Below, piece after piece: positions 31,016 to 40,803 of a stretch of DNA of 64,000 nucleotides. A program made the translations under genes and the position numbers. The notes under the pieces were generated by a model, which worked only from the letters and a program-made list of their open reading frames with translations, searched no databases and was not told where the DNA came from. Every line of letters begins with the position of its first letter. The first letter of the stretch is position 1. This DNA comes from Roseateles puraquae (GTDB taxonomy: Bacteria > Pseudomonadota > Gammaproteobacteria > Burkholderiales > Burkholderiaceae_C): the NCBI RefSeq assembly GCF_002205845.1, contig NZ_NISI01000006.1, forward strand, positions 372,001 through 436,000, in the 5' to 3' direction.

Positions 31016-31492
31016 CTAAACGGCCCTACCTGACTGCCGTATCGCGGTCAGAAAGGCATCACGCTCGGACGACGACGCGAACGCCCGGTTCGGGATGACA
31101 TGCGCCAGCTGCGAGGAGATGTACACCGCCACGAATCCGGGCCGTGTGACCACCTTGGCGATGCCCGCCCATTGAACAAAAGTCCGCGTGAGTTGTGTCT
31201 CCTCAGCAAGACCGTCGAGCTGCAATTCAATGGCATGCCGCGTGATGACGTTCCCGTTCTTTCTGGACACCAGGTACAGCGCGTTGAAGGCGAACTGCAC
31301 CGTCCAAATCAAAGCGTAGGCGGCAATCGCCATGAAGGCAGCATCTGCGGCAGGCGAGCCCGCGCTGGACTCCGCATGCCAGAAGAACCAGGCAGCCAGA
31401 AGATAAAGACCCTGCACGGCCGGCGAAAGGAATTGATGAAACGCCTGGAAGAGCAAGACGTCCGTGAACTTGAGGTCGTACTGGATGCGCAT
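31016..31492 (-). CDS. YcxB-like membrane protein
   Basis: 158 aa with two membrane helices (about residues 23-40 and 50-72) and a C-terminal YcxB-like domain (ITRHAIELQLDGLAEETQLT ... IPNRAFASSSERDAFLTAIR). The function of this family is unknown. I start at the ATG at 31492 (MRIQYDLKFTDVLL), where family similarity begins; no good ribosome site is visible, and the frame stays open upstream to 31549. It lies 64 bp downstream of the DyP-P450 gene on the same strand and converges on the catalase-like gene. Confidence 0.75.
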   Translation of the reverse strand: MRIQYDLKFTDVLLFQAFHQFLSPAVQGLYLLAAWFFWHAESSAGSPAADAAFMAIAAYALIWTVQFAFNALYLVSRKNGNVITRHAIELQLDGLAEETQLTRTFVQWAGIAKVVTRPGFVAVYISSQLAHVIPNRAFASSSERDAFLTAIRQSGRAV

Positions 31493-31556
31493 GACGAATT
31501 GAAGCGGACAAGCCAAGCTCTGGGGCGGCATTCTGGGCCCACGGCACAAGCATGCC

Positions 31557-34500
31557 CTACACCCCCAACGCCACCACCGTCGGCGACCCCGTGAACCGCA
31601 TCACCCCCGCATCCAGCACTGCCGCCACGACGCCCAGCATCACGCCCATGCCCATGCCGTAGCCGGGGCAGGCGTGGGGTGGGGCGCCTTGTGGGTCGGC
31701 GCGGTCGCCGCCGAAGGCGACGTGGTGGCGCAGCGGGTCTTGCTGAGTGGCGGAGCCCAGGCCGACGATGACGGTGTCTGACGTGGTCACGTCCACCTCG
31801 CCCAGGCGGTGGTTGCTGAGCACGCGGCGCCAGATCTGGAAGGGCGTGGGGCGCAGGTTGAGCGTTGCCACCAGCGCCGGGCGCAGGCGGGCCACGGCCT
31901 CGGTGTAGCGCTGGGCGTCGGTGACCGATTCAGGCACCTCGTGCCAGACGGGCTGGAGGTCCCAGAGCTTGCGCGTCTGCACCCAGCCGGCCAGCACGGT
32001 CAGCAGGTTGCCATGCGTGGTGGGCGGGAAGCCGAGCATCACGCCGGCCAGCGTGCGGGCCGCGAGGTCGGCGGGGGCGCCCGGCACGCGCTCGGCGGCT
32101 TCGACGATCTGCCGGGTCAGGTCGGGCCAGTCGCCGCGCGGCGTGGCCTGCAGCCAGGCGGTCGTGGCCTGCAGGAAGCTTTGGCCGGCCATGCGGCCCT
32201 GGGCGCTGACGACGTCGCTCGGATGCGGGCCGAACACATGCCGCGACACCTGGAACAGCGCGCGCGGGCAGCGCGGCGGCTCGGGCTGCGTCGGCGGATG
32301 CAGCTCCGTGCCCCACACCAGGCGGCCGTCGGGCAGGCCGAACCACTGGCGGCACAGGGCCGCGAGCACGTTCTCGCTGAGGCGCTCCAGGTCCAGCGGC
32401 GTGTCGGCCGGGATGCCGTGGGGCTTCTGGCCGTCGGGGAAGGCGGCCAGCAGGCCGAGGGCCTCGGCCTTGAGCTGCTTCATGCCGCCGCTGGCGATGG
32501 CGTAGGCCCGCGTGAAGGCTTCGGCTTCGCTGATAGCCTCCAACGCGCGGTTGACCTCGGGCGCCTGTTCCTTGTGGCCGTTGTCGTCGTCCATACCGAG
32601 GAAGCCCTCGCCGATGGAGTCGCGCATGCGGTCGCCATAGCCCTTGTTGGAGTAGCGCAATTCGCGGTTGCGCAGCACGTCGCAGACGCGCTCCGGCGCG
32701 CCTACCAGCACGCCATAGGCCGTGCGAGCCACGCCGCCGGGCTGGGCGCGCACCCAGGCCCAGGCGGCGTCGCGGGTGTTGGTGTCTTCCAGCCAGCGCT
32801 GGCAGGCGGCGAAGTCCTGCAGGTCGGGCGTGCGCAGCGGGGCGGGTGTCGCCGGCGGCAGGGGCAGCGGCAGCTCAGCCAGCCCGGGCAGGGCCTTCAG
32901 CGCGGCGATCGACGGCACGAAGAAGTAGGCGCCCCACTGCAGCGTGACGAAGGGTTCGTCGCCGAGTTCGATCTCATACGGCTTGCCAGCATGCTCGAAG
33001 GGGTAGAGCCGCTTGCCCTGGCTCGGGTCCACCACGCCCAGCAGCGGGTCGCTCTGCGCGGAGTAGCCGCCGCTGGCGTTGGCGCCGGCCATCCAGCGCT
33101 GCACCACCTCGAACTGCTCGGCCAGGTGGGCGTTGTAGGCCATGAAGACCAGGCCGCGGTCTTCCTTGTCGTTGGGGTTGAGGCGGTCCGGCGGCGGGCC
33201 GTAGCTCATGCCGCGTCGCAGGATGCGCGGCATGCGCTTCGTGAGTGCGGAGTCTTCGGCCTGGTCACGCGGGTTGGCGCGGCGGATGTGCGCGTGGAAG
33301 GGGCACATCGAGCCACGCTTGTCGCGCTCGTAGTTGAAGTCGTTGCCGTCGGTGCTTTCGTCGGCCAGGGCCTTGCCGTCCAGGCGGCGGCCCATGAGCT
33401 TGGCCATCAGCAGGTCGGCCGGCAGCTGGGTGCGCTTGGCTTCGCGCTGGATGCGGTCATGCAGCCGGCCGGTGTACTGGCGCAGCTTGCGCACGACGAG
33501 GAAGCTGCCGCAGTCCAGCAGCGCATCGGCCTGCTCGGGCACGGGCCAGCCCTTGTCGCGCAGGGTCGGGAAGCCCTGCACGATCTCACCCTCGGGCACC
33601 TGGTCGTCCCAGTATTTGTGCTCCACCTTGTCGAGCGTGGGCTGGCTGATGCCGTCCTTGAAGCCGAAGTTCTCCTTGTCGCCGCCGTTGCTGCGCATGG
33701 GCTCGATGGCCATCAGCGCCAGGCCCGTGCCCTCGGTGAGGGCCTTGGCGGCGGCGTCGATGCGGGCGCGGTCATCGTCGGTGACGGCCTCGCCGCCGGC
33801 CGGGTTGTGAAAGCGCACCTGCACCAGCAGATGCGCGCCTGCGGGGTCGAAGCGGTCACGGCGGTTGACGTGCGGCGCCAGCGCCCAGTGCGTCGGGTGG
33901 TTGTGGCGCACATCGCCCAGCAGGCCGGCGCGGGCGGCCATGCCTTCCTTGAAGGCCTGCGGAAACCGCGCCAGCCGCGCCTCGGGGATGCCGAGCGCCT
34001 TCAGGCCGGCCAGCGTCAGGGCCAGCTGGCGCCACACGCCACCCGGGCCGGCCTTGCCGCCTTCGGCCTCGACCGGGGCGGTGGCCAGCCAGGCCAGCGC
34101 GCGCGCCGGCTGCTCGATGCGCATCAGCAGCAGCGCGCCGCGGTTGGTGGGCAGCTTGGTGAGCATGCCGGCCTGCAGCTGGTGGCGGTCGAGCTTCAGC
34201 CGGGCGGCGGGGGTGTCGACCGGCGGGAGCGTGCTCTCGAACCAGGCCAGCATCTCGTGGTGGCGCAGCCGCAGGCGCTCGCCCGGCGTGAGCTGCTCCG
34301 CCGGCTTGCCCGGCGCGGGGAAGGGGAACTGGGCGCGGGTGTCGAGCTGGGTGAGCTCGAACAGCACGTCCTGCGTGGCCCGCAGCAGGCAGCCGCCGTC
34401 GGGCGCGCCGGGGCGGAAGAAGCGCTGCAGCGTGAACAGCCCGGCCAGCGGCACCAGGCCGCGGGCCGCCATGGCAAAGCGCTCGGCGGGCTGGTCAGGG

Positions 34501-35087
34501 CCCGGCAGTGGCCGCACCTGGCCGGAGGACGGCGCGCGCAGGCGGTCGGCCTTGAGTTCGTCGGCCTGGCCGCGCTGGCTGGCTTCCAGCAGGGCGAGGT
34601 ACTCCGCGTCGGCCACGGTGCGGCCGGATTCAATGAACAGGAAGTCTGCCGAGATCTCGTGCTCGCGCACCCAGCGCGAGTAGGTCTCGAAGCTGCAGCG
34701 GTTGGAGAGCTGGTAGCCCTCGGTGTGGCAGAGCATCAGGTCCAGCGTGGACCCGAGCTGGTCCCAGATGACCCGCATGTACGGCTCCCAGCCACCGTCG
34801 AAGTTGACGCACAGCAGCAGCCGGTCGGGCGCGCCGTTCTTGCCGTCCACCACGGCCCAGCGGAAGGAATGCACGATGCGCCAGCGGGCGACGATGTCGG
34901 TGTAGGGCGAGGCCGGCGCGCTGCTCTCGCGCGAACCCAGGCGCAGGCCGTTGAGCGTGCGCAGCACCTTGCGCAGGCGGTCGACATGGGTCACCACCTC
35001 CAGCGCATCCACGAAGCCGGGCTTGATGTCGGCGAGCAGCACCAGGTCCGTGATGCCGCCGAGTTGAACGTCGTTGCCGCGCGCCAT
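31557..35087 (-). CDS. DyP-type peroxidase / cytochrome P450 fusion protein
   Basis: 1176 aa in one unbroken frame. Residues 1-300 are a ferredoxin-like region without clear haem motifs. About 305-735 form a dye-decolorizing peroxidase: GxxDG motif FGFKDGISQP (Asp478), haem-binding His600 in FHAHIRRANPRD, and Arg624/625 in RILRRGMSYGPP. About 752-1176 form a P450: I-helix-like segment near 1013-1024, and Cys loop FGGDRADPQGAPPHACPG with thiolate Cys1140. The K-helix position that should read E-x-x-R reads A-T-L-N (1074-1077), followed by the expected RPTPFQIWRRV. There is no signal peptide, so it is cytoplasmic. ATG at 35087 has GGGGAGG 7 bases upstream. Confidence 0.88.
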   Translation of the reverse strand: MARGNDVQLGGITDLVLLADIKPGFVDALEVVTHVDRLRKVLRTLNGLRLGSRESSAPASPYTDIVARWRIVHSFRWAVVDGKNGAPDRLLLCVNFDGGWEPYMRVIWDQLGSTLDLMLCHTEGYQLSNRCSFETYSRWVREHEISADFLFIESGRTVADAEYLALLEASQRGQADELKADRLRAPSSGQVRPLPGPDQPAERFAMAARGLVPLAGLFTLQRFFRPGAPDGGCLLRATQDVLFELTQLDTRAQFPFPAPGKPAEQLTPGERLRLRHHEMLAWFESTLPPVDTPAARLKLDRHQLQAGMLTKLPTNRGALLLMRIEQPARALAWLATAPVEAEGGKAGPGGVWRQLALTLAGLKALGIPEARLARFPQAFKEGMAARAGLLGDVRHNHPTHWALAPHVNRRDRFDPAGAHLLVQVRFHNPAGGEAVTDDDRARIDAAAKALTEGTGLALMAIEPMRSNGGDKENFGFKDGISQPTLDKVEHKYWDDQVPEGEIVQGFPTLRDKGWPVPEQADALLDCGSFLVVRKLRQYTGRLHDRIQREAKRTQLPADLLMAKLMGRRLDGKALADESTDGNDFNYERDKRGSMCPFHAHIRRANPRDQAEDSALTKRMPRILRRGMSYGPPPDRLNPNDKEDRGLVFMAYNAHLAEQFEVVQRWMAGANASGGYSAQSDPLLGVVDPSQGKRLYPFEHAGKPYEIELGDEPFVTLQWGAYFFVPSIAALKALPGLAELPLPLPPATPAPLRTPDLQDFAACQRWLEDTNTRDAAWAWVRAQPGGVARTAYGVLVGAPERVCDVLRNRELRYSNKGYGDRMRDSIGEGFLGMDDDNGHKEQAPEVNRALEAISEAEAFTRAYAIASGGMKQLKAEALGLLAAFPDGQKPHGIPADTPLDLERLSENVLAALCRQWFGLPDGRLVWGTELHPPTQPEPPRCPRALFQVSRHVFGPHPSDVVSAQGRMAGQSFLQATTAWLQATPRGDWPDLTRQIVEAAERVPGAPADLAARTLAGVMLGFPPTTHGNLLTVLAGWVQTRKLWDLQPVWHEVPESVTDAQRYTEAVARLRPALVATLNLRPTPFQIWRRVLSNHRLGEVDVTTSDTVIVGLGSATQQDPLRHHVAFGGDRADPQGAPPHACPGYGMGMGVMLGVVAAVLDAGVMRFTGSPTVVALGV

Positions 35088-35094
35088 GCTTTGC

Positions 35095-35114
35095 CCTCCC
35101 CAGAAAAGGGGAGG
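35095..35114 (-). promoter_or_regulatory. hairpin that can mask the ribosome site of the DyP-P450 gene
   Basis: On the minus strand CCTCCCC (35114-35108), loop TTTTCT, then GGGGAGG (35101-35095), a perfect 7-bp stem. The second arm is the Shine-Dalgarno of the DyP-P450 ATG at 35087. Folding would hide the ribosome site. Whether it is regulated (temperature, protein, small RNA) is not known. Confidence 0.55.
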
Positions 35115-35290
35115 AGTATCCCGGCGCCGCGTGACGGTGGCGTCAGGGACGGCCCTCAAGATTGACGACGGTCCCGCTGATCGCGGCCAGCCGCAATTCA
35201 TCCGGCAAAACCGGCAACCTATCGCAAACCCTTAGATCCGGACGCTCCTCTTCCAGACACTGGCGACACAGACAAAGAGAGGAAAGCACC

Positions 35291-35571
35291 ATGAACCGCA
35301 TCAGCACCACCACCGCCCGTACCGCCCGCCTGCAAGCCGTCAGCGCCGCCGCCCTGGTGGCGATGATCGCCCTGACCGGCGCCGCCTGGATGACGATCAC
35401 CGTCCCGGCCGAGGCGCCCGAGGTCGTGAAGCTGGAGCGTGTCGTGGTCAGCGGTGTGCGCACGCCGGACCCGACCGTGGCCCAGTTGCCCCGCGTCGTC
35501 ATCGAAGGCCGCCGCAACCAGGCCGGCGACGGCACGCAGGTGGCCAGCGCCTGCGTCGCGCCGCAGGTCTG

Positions 35572-35575
<4 letters not shown>
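35291..35575 (+). CDS. small exported protein with two TonB-box-like repeats
   Basis: 94 aa with a positively charged N-terminus and a hydrophobic segment (about 15-38) that is a signal peptide or anchor. Two repeats follow, [13 protein letters not shown] (45-57) and [13 protein letters not shown] (63-75), 18 residues apart, and a tail with Cys88 and a C-terminal Cys94. The repeat is that of the 80-aa protein at 22087, and both genes share an A/G-rich leader ending GCACC before the ATG. It is divergent from the DyP-P450 gene (203 bp), and its stop overlaps the recQ stop by 4 bases on opposite strands. Family unknown. Confidence 0.72.
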
Positions 35576-37455
<1,880 letters not shown>

Positions 37456-37492
37456 TCAACCGCCATTGTCCCAGGAGCCTCACGGAGCCCTC

Positions 37493-37978
37493 ATGCCTTC
37501 CCCCACCGAACTGCGCCAGCGCCTGATCCGCAACTTCCACGACGCCCCGCGCGAGCCTTTCGTGCGCGCACCGCGCTACGACACCGAGGGCGCGTCACTC
37601 ACCCAAGGCACCGCCGCCCAGCAGCTCGGCGCCCGCATCGACGTGGTGGCGCCGGGCCACCAGAGCTGCCCCTACCACTACCACTTCGCCGAAGAAGAGA
37701 TGTTCATCGTGCTTCAGGGCGAGGGCACGCTGCGCGTGGCGGGCGAACTCGTGCCGGTGAGGGCGGGCGACGTCATCACCATCCCGGCCGGGCCCGAATA
37801 CCCGCACCACCTGCTGAACACCTCCGACGCGCCGCTGCACTACCTGTCGGTCAGCACGAACAAGACGCCGGAGATCTGCGTCTACCCGGATTCGGGCAAG
37901 GTCGGCTGCTACGGCCCGGGCCTGCGCATGCTCGTGCCGCAGGACGCGGGTGTGGACTACTGGGTGGGCGAGCCCTGA
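37493..37978 (+). CDS. cupin-domain protein
   Basis: 161 aa with one double-stranded beta-helix cupin. Motif 1 contains CPYHYHFAEEEMFIVLQGEG (metal-type His and Glu residues) and motif 2 PAGPEYPHHLLNTSD. It is likely a small-molecule-binding or isomerase-type metal protein; the substrate cannot be told. The ATG at 37493 has GGAG 6 bases upstream and is preferred over an upstream in-frame start at 37466. Confidence 0.85.
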   Translation: MPSPTELRQRLIRNFHDAPREPFVRAPRYDTEGASLTQGTAAQQLGARIDVVAPGHQSCPYHYHFAEEEMFIVLQGEGTLRVAGELVPVRAGDVITIPAGPEYPHHLLNTSDAPLHYLSVSTNKTPEICVYPDSGKVGCYGPGLRMLVPQDAGVDYWVGEP

Positions 37979-37982
37979 ACGC

Positions 37983-38204
37983 TCAGTAATGCGGCGGCAG
38001 CTCGTCACGGAGGCTGCGAAAGCCGCCCGGCTCAGCCGCCGCCGTGGCCTGGTTGCGCAGCTCGACCAGCTCCTTCACGAGCCGGTCGATCTGCGCCTGC
38101 TGTCGCACGACGACCTGGTTGAGCTGCTCTACCGTGTCTTCGGCGAAGCTGGCCTTGATCTCCAGGTCGGTGATGCGCTGTTCGAGGGCTTGCAGGGTGT
38201 CCAT
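37983..38204 (-). CDS. slyX: SlyX family protein
   Basis: 73 aa, almost entirely coiled coil: LEQRITDLEIKASFAEDTVE then QLNQVVVRQQAQIDRLVKEL and a P-P-H-Y C-terminus, which is the SlyX signature. Function unknown. It starts at the ATG at 38204 and follows dabA on the same strand with a 38-bp gap. It converges on the cupin gene with 4 bp between the stops. Confidence 0.9.
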   Translation of the reverse strand: MDTLQALEQRITDLEIKASFAEDTVEQLNQVVVRQQAQIDRLVKELVELRNQATAAAEPGGFRSLRDELPPHY

Positions 38205-38242
38205 GGCCGCTATGGTGCCTGCTTCCGGGCTTGTCGGCAGCC

Positions 38243-40789
38243 TCAGGCGGCCACCGCCTCCCAGCGCCCCCGCACATAACGCTCGAAACCGCCGCCCTCG
38301 GCAAAGCGCCACAGGTGCAGCCAGTCGTGCTGCAGCAGCTGGGCGACCACCGCATGCGCCGCGATCACCCGCTCGATGGCCTCGGCGGGCGCGTCGATGA
38401 CGGTGGTGAGCCGCAGCGGCTCGTGGCGCCAATGCTCGCCGTCATGCAGGGACTGGCGGGCCAGGCCGATGCGAAGGTCGCCGCCATTGCCCTCGAACAC
38501 GCCGATGCGCCCGCCCACCACGTTGTGCAGCAGCTTGTTGCCGCTGCCCAGACGCTGCGGATCGCAGGTGGAGGCGTGGTATTGCCAGTTGATCCAGTGC
38601 GTGACCAGCATCGGCGCGGTCATCAGCAGCTCCAGCACACTGCCGTCGGCGTCGTTGGCGGCGTCGTAGTCGTGCAGGAAGACGCGGCCGTCGAGCACCG
38701 CGCCCTGGCTGCGCGCGCGCGGCGCGATCAGGAAGGCGGCATTGCCGGTCAGGCCCCACTCGGGGCGGGTCTGGGCGCCGTCATTGGCGCGGCGGCGCAG
38801 CTGGTCGAGCAGGCTCGCATGCGGTGTGCGCGGGTCCAGGCCCAACGTGGGCGCGCGTTCGCGGCGCACCTGGTCGCCGGCTTGCGCCCAGGCGGTGGCC
38901 AGGCGCGCCCAGCGGGCCTGGCCCCAGGCGGGCAGCAGGTCGAGGTCGAAGGCCTCGATCTCGTCGGTGGTGGTGTTGTGCAGGGCCGCGACGAAAGCCA
39001 CGTCACCCGGCAGCGCCAGGCCGCGGGCGCGCAGGCCGGCCTGCACCTCGGCTTCGTTCAGCAGCCGCGCCAGCGCGCGGGCATTCACCTCGCCGGTCTG
39101 GCCGCAGCAGGCGCCGCAGTCCAGCGCGGCGGCCTGCGCGTTGTTGGCGCTCTGGCTGCCGTGGCCCACCAGCACCACCAGCGGCGCCAGGCCCCGGTCC
39201 ACGCCCATGGCGTGCAGCACGCGGGCGGCCAGGTCGACCTTGGCGTTGGTGTCCAGGCCGGCGAGCACCGGCCGGCAGACCGGGCGGTAGCGGGGCGACA
39301 GGCCTTCGCCATCGAGCGAGCGACGCGCCGCGGCCGAAGGACGCAGCCACTGGCCCAGGCGGCCGAGGTAGCCGGCTCCCACCGCCTCGACCGACGAGAA
39401 GGCCGCGTTCGGCCAGCGGCTGCCGGCGCCCCAGCGCTCGGTGCGGGCGAACTGCGCCAGCCGCTGCTGGCGGGCTGGCGCCTGCAGCCGTGCGCCGGCG
39501 GCGCCGAAGTCGGCCACGGTGGGGGCGATCTGCTCGGTCACCTCCAGCGCCGGAGCCAGCAGCCCGGGCAGCTGCGGCCGGCGCGCCTCGGTGGCCAGCG
39601 GCGTGTAGGCCACCGGCAGGCCGAAGAAGCCGGCGAAGCCCACCGTCTGCACACCCGGCCACGCGGCCTCCAGCGCGCGGCGCAGCGGCTCGCTGCGCAC
39701 GTCGATGCAGAAGGCGGCCTGCACTTCCACGGGGGCCGCCGGGTCGGCCGGCAGCGGCGCCACGGCCTGCAGGCGCCGCGCCAGGTCGCGCTGGTAGCCG
39801 ACCTCGTAGGCGGTCTGCCAGAGCTCATCCACCTGCAGGGCCGCCTCGGCCTGCTGCAGGCGCTCGGCAGCGCACTCCCACTCGACCTGCAGGGCCGCGA
39901 AGGCGCGCTGGGCGGCCTGGTCGTCGCGGCACTCCAGCAGCAACGCGCCCCAGGCCAGGCGAATGGCCAGCAGGTCACGCAGATGGGCGTCGCCGCGGCC
40001 CTGCTGGCGCGCCTCCCAGCCGAGGTAGGCACACCACGACGCCCAGCCGTTGACGGTGAGCAGCACCGCCTCCAGGTAGTCGGCCCAGGCCTCGGCCGGC
40101 AGGCCCAGGCGGCGCAGCACCCAGCGCTCCGCGTCTTCCCGGGTGGCGGGCAGGGCGGCCAGGCCGCGCCCCAGGTCAGGCAGGCCCATCAGCACGCCGA
40201 CGCCATGGTCGTGCGCCACGGTGTCGCGCCAGAAGGCGTAGAGGCTGCCGGCACGCTCGGGCTGCCAGTCGGCCTGGTGGTGGTCGAAGTAGGCGGCGCA
40301 GACCTGGCTCACCTGGTGCGTGACGGCCTGGCGCCACGACAGCCGCGCGCGGCCTTCGGGGTCGTCGTCGAGCACGTCGATCAGCAGCGGCAGGCTCGGC
40401 ACGGCCAGGGGCTGGTGCAGCGCCGCGATGACCTCGGGGGCGCCGAGCCCGCTCGACTGGCGCGTCAGCGCCTCCTGCAGGTCCGCCGGCTGGATGCGGC
40501 CGCCGGCCCAGGCCTGCTGCAGGTGCTGGCGCGACGGGAACACCGCGATGCCACCCAGCACCGCCATGCGCGCCGCCACTTCGCGCACCGGGCGGCCGAT
40601 GCGCTCCCAGTGCGGATTGACGGCGATGGCGCGGTCCAGCGGCCAGGCGGGCGCGATGGCGCGGCAGGCCTGGGCACAGGCGCCTTCGACGCGGGCGTTG
40701 AAGTCGGCCTGGGTCTCCAGCACAGGGCCGTGGGAACGCGGCGTGGTGGCCTGCGCGGCGCGGGTGTGGGTCAGCGTGTGCATGGGCAT
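38243..40789 (-). CDS. dabA: inorganic carbon transporter subunit DabA (UPF0753/DUF2309)
   Basis: 848 aa. The zinc-site residues of DabA, a beta-carbonic-anhydrase-like site, are present: Cys361 and Asp363 in AAFCIDVRSEP, His543 in VGHGSQSANN and Cys558 in LDCGACCGQTG. The spacing (2 residues and 15 residues) is as in characterised DabA. With the membrane subunit DabB it hydrates CO2 to bicarbonate in one direction, driven by cation flux, and so accumulates inorganic carbon. It follows dabB by 14 bp in one operon. Confidence 0.93.
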   Translation of the reverse strand: MPMHTLTHTRAAQATTPRSHGPVLETQADFNARVEGACAQACRAIAPAWPLDRAIAVNPHWERIGRPVREVAARMAVLGGIAVFPSRQHLQQAWAGGRIQPADLQEALTRQSSGLGAPEVIAALHQPLAVPSLPLLIDVLDDDPEGRARLSWRQAVTHQVSQVCAAYFDHHQADWQPERAGSLYAFWRDTVAHDHGVGVLMGLPDLGRGLAALPATREDAERWVLRRLGLPAEAWADYLEAVLLTVNGWASWCAYLGWEARQQGRGDAHLRDLLAIRLAWGALLLECRDDQAAQRAFAALQVEWECAAERLQQAEAALQVDELWQTAYEVGYQRDLARRLQAVAPLPADPAAPVEVQAAFCIDVRSEPLRRALEAAWPGVQTVGFAGFFGLPVAYTPLATEARRPQLPGLLAPALEVTEQIAPTVADFGAAGARLQAPARQQRLAQFARTERWGAGSRWPNAAFSSVEAVGAGYLGRLGQWLRPSAAARRSLDGEGLSPRYRPVCRPVLAGLDTNAKVDLAARVLHAMGVDRGLAPLVVLVGHGSQSANNAQAAALDCGACCGQTGEVNARALARLLNEAEVQAGLRARGLALPGDVAFVAALHNTTTDEIEAFDLDLLPAWGQARWARLATAWAQAGDQVRRERAPTLGLDPRTPHASLLDQLRRRANDGAQTRPEWGLTGNAAFLIAPRARSQGAVLDGRVFLHDYDAANDADGSVLELLMTAPMLVTHWINWQYHASTCDPQRLGSGNKLLHNVVGGRIGVFEGNGGDLRIGLARQSLHDGEHWRHEPLRLTTVIDAPAEAIERVIAAHAVVAQLLQHDWLHLWRFAEGGGFERYVRGRWEAVAA

Positions 40790-40803
40790 CTCCTTGGTTC
40801 AGG

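Noticed and set aside
31809-35165. Open frame of over 1100 codons opposite the DyP-P450 gene
   Set aside because: Composition is that of an antisense shadow (Gly/Ala/Val/Gln/His rich). All recognisable motifs are on the minus strand.
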